Positions 1 to 4,930 of a DNA stretch of 7,177 nt are shown here, piece by piece; position 1 is the stretch's first letter, and each line of letters starts with the position of its first letter. The translations under genes were made by a program, and so were the position numbers. Under the pieces are notes generated by a model. It did no database searches. It had not been told where the DNA came from and saw only the letters and a program-made list of their open reading frames with translations. The DNA is from an uncultured Clostridia bacterium (GTDB taxonomy: Bacteria; Bacillota; Clostridia; Christensenellales; Pumilibacteraceae). The stretch is taken from positions 1 to 7,177 of the forward strand of contig CAKQJJ010000065.1 of assembly GCA_934247335.1 (NCBI GenBank). The letters run 5' to 3'.

Positions 1-24
1 GTGTACGGCTTTGCATTGTTCCAT
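1..24 (-). CDS. Start of a divergent leftward gene, truncated by the window edge
   Basis: Read leftward, an ATG at 24-22 opens a frame of eight codons (MEQCKAVH) that reaches the window edge without a stop. The start is supported by a perfect AAGGAG Shine-Dalgarno site at 36-31, six bases upstream of the ATG, and by a TATAAT-like -10 box further upstream on the same strand. Eight residues are too few to name a product. The gene is divergent from the XRE regulator and shares its intergenic region, so the two may be co-regulated, but this is inference. The main alternative is a chance Shine-Dalgarno/ATG pair. Confidence 0.6.
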
Positions 25-30
25 ATCGTT

Positions 31-36
31 CTCCTT
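31..36 (-). promoter_or_regulatory. Ribosome binding site of the divergent left gene
   Basis: The minus strand reads AAGGAG here, with a six-base spacer (AACGAT) to the ATG at 24. This site is the main evidence that the edge fragment is a real gene start. Confidence 0.65.
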
Positions 37-40
37 GCGC

Positions 41-59
41 CCCGATTGTTTTTTTCGGG
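41..59. repeat. Short inverted repeat (hairpin) in the leader of the divergent gene
   Basis: CCCGA at 41-45 pairs with TCGGG at 55-59 around a 9-base T-rich loop. On the plus strand a run of five T follows at 64-68 after a CGGC, so it could act as a weak rightward terminator. No rightward gene is seen ending here. On the minus strand it lies just upstream of the AAGGAG site, inside the predicted 5' leader, and could affect ribosome access. The stem is only 5 bp, so either role is tentative. Confidence 0.3.
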
Positions 60-79
60 CGGCTTTTTATTACAATTGC

Positions 80-85
80 ATTATA
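80..85 (-). promoter_or_regulatory. Candidate -10 box of the divergent left gene
   Basis: The minus strand reads TATAAT exactly. Sequence 16 to 18 bases upstream is T-rich (TTTATT-like) and a poor match to TTGACA, so the -35 is weak and may need an activator. Transcription from here would start near position 73 and give a leader of about 50 bases holding the 41-59 hairpin and the AAGGAG site. Confidence 0.4.
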
Positions 86-90
86 TACGA

Positions 91-159
91 CCGGACGGAA
101 AAAATAAACCTATTTCGCTTAGGTTTGTTTCTACGTCCCGAAAATGGCGTTCTATCCGG
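91..159 (+). other. Intergenic block able to fold as a three-way junction
   Basis: Three nested stems can form in a plus-strand RNA. P1 is CCGGA 91-95 with TCCGG 155-159. P2 is 102-112 with 120-130, around a 7-base loop. P3 is ACGTC 133-137 with GGCGT 146-150, including one G-U pair. Between and around them are GTTTCTAC (127-134), CCGAAAAT (138-145) and CTAT (152-155). These resemble, in order and rough spacing, the J2/3, L3 and J3/1 parts of purine riboswitches. The J1/2 TATAAT and the L2 GG needed for the kissing loop are missing, and no plus-strand promoter is clear upstream. A structured RNA is possible; a functional purine riboswitch is not shown. Confidence 0.25.
102..130. repeat. Inverted repeat with AT-rich arms
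   Basis: AAACCTA (106-112) and TAGGTTT (120-126) are perfect inverted copies around the loop TTTCGCT. Outer bases 102-105 and 127-130 extend the stem with one G-T wobble. Read leftward, the right-hand arm is followed by ATTTTTT, which looks like a weak terminator insulating the divergent promoter. It could equally be an operator, since it lies about 43 bases upstream of that promoter's predicted start. It also forms P2 of the three-way-junction block. Confidence 0.4.
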
Positions 160-172
160 CAAAATTCGCGCC

Positions 173-206
173 GTGGAGTAAAATTTAACACTCTACTCAC
201 AGTAGA
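173..206. repeat. Two overlapping, mutually exclusive inverted repeats
   Basis: GTGGAGT (173-179) can pair with ACTCTAC (190-196) with one G-T wobble. TCTACT (192-197) forms a perfect 6-bp inverted repeat with AGTAGA (201-206) around CAC. The shared bases 192-196 mean only one can form at a time, as in attenuators. The second repeat could instead be an operator just upstream of the -35 of the XRE gene. No transcript covering this segment is evident, so a DNA-binding role is at least as likely. Confidence 0.35.
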
Positions 207-209
207 ATA

Positions 210-233
210 GCCGAAAAACGTTGACTTTTCGGC
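210..233. promoter_or_regulatory. Perfect 8-bp inverted repeat around the -35 of the XRE gene, candidate operator
   Basis: GCCGAAAA (210-217) and TTTTCGGC (226-233) are perfect inverted copies separated by eight bases. The TTGACT -35 element (221-226) lies between and at the edge of the arms. A dimeric repressor bound here would block RNA polymerase. Autoregulation by the adjacent XRE protein is the simple hypothesis. A second small palindrome, GCACTTTTGTGC (232-243), fills the spacer between -35 and -10. Confidence 0.5.
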
Positions 234-249
234 ACTTTTGTGCTATTAT
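221..249 (+). promoter_or_regulatory. Sigma-A promoter of the XRE regulator gene
   Basis: The -35 is TTGACT (221-226) and the -10 is TATTAT (244-249), with an ideal 17-base spacer. Each hexamer has one mismatch to consensus. Transcription should begin about 6-8 bases after the -10, at 255-257, which coincides with the ATG at 256. Confidence 0.75.
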
Positions 250-255
250 TTGAGT

Positions 256-843
256 ATGGAAATCGAAAAATTAAAAAATCTTATATCTTCTAATATATTG
301 GCGTTCCGTAAACGCAGCGGGCTTACGCAAGCCGAACTTGCCGAAAAACTTAACTATTCGGATAAGGCGGTGTCCAAATGGGAACGCGGCGACGGCATTC
401 CAGACGTTGCGGTTCTTTGCGAAATGGCGGAAATATTCGGCGTAACGCTAAGCGATTTCGTGTCCGAAACGGCAAAGAAAAAAGCTCCGCCCGTCCGCGC
501 GACGAGAATAGTAATATCCTGCCTTTCGGTTGCGATAGTGTGGCTGGTAGCAACGCTTGCAAGCGTCATTATTTCGATTGCCGCGCCCGATTTCGGATAC
601 GGCTGGCTGGCGTATATTTACGCGCTTCCCGTGTCGTTCATCGTTCTGACGGTGTTCACCGCGATATGGAAGAGAAACGTTTTGTTGTTTTTAAGCGTTT
701 CGGCGCTTATATGGACGGTAATTTTATCGCTGTATCTGTCGCTTTCGTTTATCCCCAACATGGCGCTTCTGTTCGTTCTGGGCGCGCCGCTCGAATTTAT
801 GGCGGTACTGTGGTTTTTCCGTCCGTTTGCCAAGAAAAAATAG
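256..843 (+). CDS. XRE-family helix-turn-helix regulator fused to a four-helix membrane domain
   Basis: The 195-residue product begins with an XRE/Cro-C1 type helix-turn-helix at about residues 7-68. It contains the typical RKRSGLTQAELAEKL segment (18-32) and the recognition helix SDKAVSKWERG (35-45). A lysine-rich linker follows (74-76), then about four hydrophobic segments at roughly 85-110, 117-137, 142-163 and 168-188, and a basic end (FAKKK). This design implies a membrane-tethered DNA-binding protein; its signal and targets are unknown. I chose the ATG at 256 because the in-frame TTG codons at 238 and 250 lie within or abut the promoter. No Shine-Dalgarno site precedes the ATG, and the predicted transcription start falls on it, so the mRNA is probably leaderless. 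It may control its own promoter, the divergent gene or the ATPase downstream, but this is inference. Confidence 0.85.
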   Translation: MEIEKLKNLISSNILAFRKRSGLTQAELAEKLNYSDKAVSKWERGDGIPDVAVLCEMAEIFGVTLSDFVSETAKKKAPPVRATRIVISCLSVAIVWLVATLASVIISIAAPDFGYGWLAYIYALPVSFIVLTVFTAIWKRNVLLFLSVSALIWTVILSLYLSLSFIPNMALLFVLGAPLEFMAVLWFFRPFAKKK

Positions 844-876
844 AGTTATCGGCATTTTTTGTCGTAAAAATATTCA

Positions 877-902
877 TTTAAGGTCAAATATTTGACTATA
901 AA
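877..902. promoter_or_regulatory. Candidate operator: 14-bp perfect palindrome overlapping the ATPase -35
   Basis: GTCAAATATTTGAC at 883-896 is a perfect palindrome. After two unmatched base pairs, TTTA (877-880) and TAAA (899-902) extend the symmetry to 26 bp. It covers five of six bases of the -35, so a bound dimer would repress. The TCAA...TTGA half-sites recall operators of ArsR/SmtB-type metal sensors such as CadC, which often control P-type ATPases. That resemblance is from memory and the spacing differs. The neighbouring XRE protein is the other candidate. Confidence 0.55.
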
Positions 903-920
903 CGAGATGTATGATATAAT
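892..920 (+). promoter_or_regulatory. Strong extended -10 promoter of the ATPase gene
   Basis: The -35 is TTGACT (892-897) and the -10 is a perfect TATAAT (915-920), with a 17-base spacer. TGA at 912-914 directly before the -10 gives an extended -10 element. Transcription should start near 927, leaving a leader of about 27 bases. It probably also drives galK. Confidence 0.85.
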
Positions 921-942
921 ACAGGTAACGACACTCATACGC

Positions 943-947
943 GGAGA
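943..947 (+). promoter_or_regulatory. Ribosome binding site supporting a TTG start for the ATPase
   Basis: GGAGA lies six bases upstream of the TTG at 954. No in-frame ATG occurs until residue 140, inside the first membrane helix, so this site decides the start. Confidence 0.7.
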
Positions 948-953
948 TACGAT

Positions 954-3656
954 TTGACCGAAAACGACCAAAAACAGAATACCAAATCCGCTCCCGAACA
1001 GAAAGAGCGGGTAAAGAAAAAATCCGACGAGGCGAAGAAACGCGCCTCTTTTTCCGATAGAAAGAAAAAGGAAAAAGAACAGGCAAGTCCGCTCGTTCAC
1101 GAACAATCGGACCATGCCGAACACACTCATTCGCACACGATAGACGACAACATCGTCGCGTTCGAGCGAAAAAAAGAAAAGAAAAAACGCCTTAAAAACG
1201 CCGGCGTCGTAACCAAAGCCATCACGCGGTACGAGCCCGACCCCGCCGAAGGACTTTCCGACGAGCAGGTTGCCGAGCGGATAAATCAGGGCGCCGTAAA
1301 CGTAATTAAAAACAACAGCGGAAAAACGTACGGCTCCATTCTGGTCAACAATATTTTCACGTTCTTCAACATGCTGACCTTCGCCGTCTTTATCGCCATG
1401 ATAGTGGTGATAAAGGAGCCGAAAGAACTAAGTAAATTGTTCTTTATGGCGATAGTGCTTATAAACGTTTCGCTGGGAATAATTCAGGAAATAAAATCCA
1501 AACGCGCAACCGACCGTCTTAAACTTATAACCGCGGCAACCGCACAGGTAATACGCGGCGGCAAAAAGAAAAGCGTTCCCACTGCCGAGGTTGTGCTTGA
1601 CGACGTTATACTGTTTGAAACGGGTAAACAGGTTTGCTCGGACAGCGTCGTGCTTTCGGGCGAAGTGGAGGTAAACGAATCTCTGCTTACCGGCGAAAGC
1701 GAACCTGTCATTAAAAAGCCGGGCATGCCGCTGTTTTCGGGCAGCTATATCGTGGGCGGCTCGTGCGTTGCCCGCGTTGACAGAGTGGGCTCGGACAACT
1801 ACGTCGAAAAACTTTCGTCGTACGCCCGCCAGTACAAAAAACCGAAAAGCGAAATGCGCGCGTCGGTTACCGGCGTCATCAAAGCCGTAACCTGCTTTAT
1901 AGTCCCGATCGCGATAATAATGTTCATGACCGGTATCAACAATGGCGGAATAGCAAACATAAACAGCATCGTTCAGGACGTCAGCGGCTCTATAATAGGC
2001 ATGATACCTTCCGGAATGTTCCTGCTCACTTCGGTTGCGCTGTATCAAAGCGTAATCCGCCTTTCCCGCCGTAAAATAGTGGTTAAGGATCTGTACTGCA
2101 TCGAAATGCTTGCGCGCGTAAACGTGCTGTGCCTGGACAAAACGGGCACGATTACCGACGGCACCATGAGAGTTGCCGAAGTGGAAGAATTAGGCAAAAT
2201 CGAGCTTAAACATTCGGTTAAAGATATAATCGGAAGCATGCTCGTGGCAACCGGCGACAACAACATGACGGCAATAGCCCTTCTCGACAAGTTCGGCTAT
2301 TCCAAGCAGCTCACCGCAACCGCAATCGTGCCGTTCACTTCCCAGAAAAAGCTTTCCGCGGTTACTTTCGGCGACGAAGGAACGTTCGTTTTGGGCGCGC
2401 CCGAATTCGTCATGAAAAAAATGCCGGTCAAAATCGAAGAAAAAATGCGCGAATACGCAAAAGCCGGCATGCGCGTAATCATGCTTGCGTACAGCGATCA
2501 AACCATTAAAGATCACGACGTGCCCGAAAAGGTAACGCCCGTGTGCCTCATCGCAATCGAAGATCACATTCGCCCCGAAGCACCCGAAATCATCGACTGG
2601 TTCAAGAAAAACGACGTTCAGGTAAAAATAATAAGCGGCGACAACCCCGTCACCGTTGCGGAAGTGGCAAAAAGAGTGGGCGTGGAAGGCGCCGACAGAT
2701 ATATTTCGCTGGAAGGACTCACCACCCAGCAGGTGGAAGAAGCCGCTTCCCGTTACACCGTGTTCGGACGAGTCAGTCCCGAGCAAAAATGTATTCTCGT
2801 CAAAGCGCTTAAAAGAAGAGGCGACAACGTGGCTATGACCGGCGACGGCGTAAACGATATTCTCGCCATGCACGAAGCCGATTGCGCAATCGCCATGGGC
2901 TCCGGTTCGGACGCGGCGAAAAACGTGTGCCATTTGCTCTTGTCCGATTCGTCGTTCTCGGCACTGCCTCTCGTAGTGCGCGAAGGCAGACGAGTGGTAA
3001 ACAACGTTCAGAATTCCTCGGCGCTGTACCTCATGAAAACCTTCATGTCGATAGTGCTGTCCATCATCGCCGTGATATTGTCGCTTGCCGGCGTCAGCGA
3101 AGGCAGCTACTTCTTCGATACGAGCAACCTGCTCGCGCTGGAATTTTTCATTATAGGACTGCCGTCCATCGTGCTTGCAACGCAGCCTAACGACAGGCTT
3201 ATTTCGGGTAAATTCCTTTCAAACGTGTTCAAAAAAGCCATTCCGTGCGGAATAGGACTGGTGTTCACCGTAATGACGATATATCTCGTCAACATGTCGT
3301 CGCTTATGACCTTCTCGGTGGGCGAATACACCACCATTTTAGTTGCGGGAACCGTGTTTACGGGCTTTTTCGCGCTGGTCAAAATATGTATGCCGATGGA
3401 CAGATTCAAAATCGTGACGTGCGTCGTCGATTTCTGTCTGTGCATTTTCGCCATGACCGGTCTTATCGCGGTTACGAATATAATGGGACTGGATCTGTTC
3501 GGAACCGACACCATGCCGATAACCAGCCTGTCTTTCCCCAGCGTAACATTCCTTTTGTCGGTCGTGTTTGCGTCGTATTTCGTGCTTTCGTTGTGCGACG
3601 CCGTTATAGTTGCCATGGACAGAGGCAAAACCTCTGCGAAAAATAAAGAAAATTAA
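954..3656 (+). CDS. Cation-transporting P-type ATPase, CtpE-like, with long charged N-terminal arm
   Basis: This 900-residue protein has the full P-type ATPase layout. The actuator domain (about 185-295) has TGES at 246-249. The phosphorylated aspartate is D395 in DKTGTITDG. The nucleotide domain has LGAPE (480-484), where the usual KGAPE lysine is leucine. The hinge has SGDNPVT (561-567) and TGDGVND (629-635). Ten membrane helices fit at about 132-152, 160-178, 303-325, 339-364, 688-712, 724-743, 762-780, 793-813, 818-842 and 861-885. The M4 motif is IPSGM (351-355) and M5 contains YLMKT (692-696), a pattern I associate with CtpE-like bacterial pumps. The ion is not predictable: SERCA calcium ligands in M4, M5 and M6 are mostly replaced. 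Residues 1-99 are an added cytosolic arm, rich in Lys and Glu, with five histidines between 49 and 61. The start is TTG. galK follows after 17 bases. Confidence 0.92.
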   Translation: MTENDQKQNTKSAPEQKERVKKKSDEAKKRASFSDRKKKEKEQASPLVHEQSDHAEHTHSHTIDDNIVAFERKKEKKKRLKNAGVVTKAITRYEPDPAEGLSDEQVAERINQGAVNVIKNNSGKTYGSILVNNIFTFFNMLTFAVFIAMIVVIKEPKELSKLFFMAIVLINVSLGIIQEIKSKRATDRLKLITAATAQVIRGGKKKSVPTAEVVLDDVILFETGKQVCSDSVVLSGEVEVNESLLTGESEPVIKKPGMPLFSGSYIVGGSCVARVDRVGSDNYVEKLSSYARQYKKPKSEMRASVTGVIKAVTCFIVPIAIIMFMTGINNGGIANINSIVQDVSGSIIGMIPSGMFLLTSVALYQSVIRLSRRKIVVKDLYCIEMLARVNVLCLDKTGTITDGTMRVAEVEELGKIELKHSVKDIIGSMLVATGDNNMTAIALLDKFGYSKQLTATAIVPFTSQKKLSAVTFGDEGTFVLGAPEFVMKKMPVKIEEKMREYAKAGMRVIMLAYSDQTIKDHDVPEKVTPVCLIAIEDHIRPEAPEIIDWFKKNDVQVKIISGDNPVTVAEVAKRVGVEGADRYISLEGLTTQQVEEAASRYTVFGRVSPEQKCILVKALKRRGDNVAMTGDGVNDILAMHEADCAIAMGSGSDAAKNVCHLLLSDSSFSALPLVVREGRRVVNNVQNSSALYLMKTFMSIVLSIIAVILSLAGVSEGSYFFDTSNLLALEFFIIGLPSIVLATQPNDRLISGKFLSNVFKKAIPCGIGLVFTVMTIYLVNMSSLMTFSVGEYTTILVAGTVFTGFFALVKICMPMDRFKIVTCVVDFCLCIFAMTGLIAVTNIMGLDLFGTDTMPITSLSFPSVTFLLSVVFASYFVLSLCDAVIVAMDRGKTSAKNKEN

Positions 3657-3673
3657 ACATACGGAGAATATTT

Positions 3674-4849
3674 ATGGAAATCAAACAGCTTAAAGAAAAA
3701 TTTATCGAGATTTACGGCGGCAGCGAAGAAGACCTTCGCGTTTTCTCGGCAGCGGGAAGAGTCAACCTCATCGGCGAACATATAGACTACTGCGGCGGCA
3801 AGGTTTTCCCCGCGGCGCTCAATCTTCGCACGGTAATTATCGCCCGTAAAAACAATCAGAACGTAATTCGTCTTGCGGCAACCACCGTTCCGCAGCATGA
3901 AGAACTTAATATTTCCACGCTCGACGCGTATAAAAACCTTAAATGGGGCGACTATCAGGCGGGTATCGCGTACGTTCTGCAAAACGAAGGATACAAAATC
4001 GTCGGTTGCGACACGCTGTACGACACCACCGTTCCGTTCGCTTCGGGACTCAGCTCGTCCGCTTCGATAGAAGTGGCAACCGCAATGATGTTTACCACAT
4101 TCTCGCACGAAGCGGGAGTGGGCGACGTCGATCTCGTAAAGCTTGCCGTTTACAGCCAGAAATCGGAAAACACGTACAACGGCGTAAACTGCGGCATTAT
4201 GGATCAGTTTGCTTCTTCTATGGGCAAAAAGGACAACGCTATCCTGCTCGACTGCAAAACGCTTGACTATCAGTACGTGCCGCTCGACCTCGGCGATTAC
4301 AGCATGGTTATTTCCAACTGCAACAAGCCGCGCTCGCTGCAAGTTTCCAAGTACAACGAACGCCGCGCCGAAGTGGAAGAAGCGCTTGAAAAACTTAAAA
4401 CGGTTATGCCCGAAATCACCTGCCTTGCAGACGTCACGCCCGAGCAGTTTGACAAGCATTGCCACGTATTAAGCGGAAAAATACTCGACCGAGCAAAGCA
4501 CGTCGTCAACGAATGCGCCCGCGTAAACGAAAGCGTCAAAGCTCTCGAAAACCGCGATATCGAAAAATTCGGCGAACTTCTCAATCAGTCGCATTACAGC
4601 CTGCGCGACCTGTACGAAGTTACCGGTAAGGAACTGGATTCGCTTACCAAGCATTCGCGCGCGTTTGAGTACTGCATCGGCTCGCGTATGACCGGCGCCG
4701 GCTTCGGCGGTTGCACCGTCAGCCTGGTGAGAAGCGACAAAGTGGACGAATTTATCGCCGACGTGTCCGAGAAATATAAAAACGAAATAGGCTACGAAGC
4801 GCTGTTCTACAAAACCTCTATCGAAAACGGCGCTCAGGAGCTTAAATAA
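3674..4849 (+). CDS. galK: Galactokinase
   Basis: GalK phosphorylates alpha-D-galactose to galactose 1-phosphate with ATP, the first kinase step of the Leloir pathway, in the cytosol. The 391-residue product has normal family length and all three GHMP-kinase motifs. These are GRVNLIGEHIDY (28-39), PFASGLSSSA (121-130, ATP phosphate loop) and GSRMTGAGFGG (336-346). Residues matching the known galactose contacts are all present: R29, E35, H36, D38, the catalytic D177 in GIMDQF, and Y227 in SKYNERR. The signature reads HIDYCGG where many members have HTDYNGG; neither changed position is a direct sugar contact. The ATG has a GGAGA ribosome site at 3663-3667. It lies 17 bases after the ATPase stop with no visible promoter between, so it is probably in the same operon. 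No galT, galE or galactose transporter is in view. Confidence 0.95.
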   Translation: MEIKQLKEKFIEIYGGSEEDLRVFSAAGRVNLIGEHIDYCGGKVFPAALNLRTVIIARKNNQNVIRLAATTVPQHEELNISTLDAYKNLKWGDYQAGIAYVLQNEGYKIVGCDTLYDTTVPFASGLSSSASIEVATAMMFTTFSHEAGVGDVDLVKLAVYSQKSENTYNGVNCGIMDQFASSMGKKDNAILLDCKTLDYQYVPLDLGDYSMVISNCNKPRSLQVSKYNERRAEVEEALEKLKTVMPEITCLADVTPEQFDKHCHVLSGKILDRAKHVVNECARVNESVKALENRDIEKFGELLNQSHYSLRDLYEVTGKELDSLTKHSRAFEYCIGSRMTGAGFGGCTVSLVRSDKVDEFIADVSEKYKNEIGYEALFYKTSIENGAQELK

Positions 4850-4881
4850 GAGCAAATCAAGTAAATAATAAAACGGAGAAT

Positions 4882-4904
4882 ACGCCTTTTTTATAAGGCG
4901 TTTT
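4882..4904 (+). terminator. Probable intrinsic terminator or attenuator after galK
   Basis: ACGCCTT (4882-4888) pairs perfectly with AAGGCGT (4895-4901) around the 6-base loop TTTTAT. The T-run directly after the stem is short (4901-4904), and a longer run of six or more T follows at 4910-4915. Termination is therefore likely to be partial, and some read-through into the next gene is plausible because that gene shows no clear promoter. Confidence 0.6.
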
Positions 4905-4915
4905 CCTGGTTTTTT

Positions 4916-4922
4916 GGAGGAG
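4916..4922 (+). promoter_or_regulatory. Strong ribosome binding site of the anchored surface protein
   Basis: GGAGGAG ends eight bases before the ATG at 4931. It is the best Shine-Dalgarno match in the window and fixes the start of the open-ended gene. Confidence 0.8.
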
Positions 4923-4930
4923 AAACAGTT

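Noticed and set aside
1..210. Rightward 69-codon open frame from the left edge
   Set aside because: It overlaps the divergent gene start, the -10 box and several inverted repeats, and its product is a basic, low-order peptide with no family features and no supported start.
238..255. Upstream TTG starts (238 and 250) for the XRE regulator
   Set aside because: Position 238 lies inside the promoter spacer and 250 abuts the -10, upstream of or at the predicted transcript start. The XRE family also normally begins near the MEIEKLKNLI segment.
846..870. Hairpin after the XRE gene as an intrinsic terminator
   Set aside because: CGGC and GTCG form only a 4-bp stem with a G-U pair around an all-T loop, and the following bases are A-rich rather than a T-run.
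1428..2048. Long minus-strand frame opposite the ATPase (206 codons), and similar ones at 2190-2933 and 3107-3628
   Set aside because: They mirror the codon bias of the confident ATPase gene, lack ribosome sites and show no family features.
4892..4897. TATAAG as a promoter -10 for the surface protein gene
   Set aside because: No -35-like hexamer lies 16-18 bases upstream (the sequence there is A-rich), and the hexamer is part of the terminator loop and stem.
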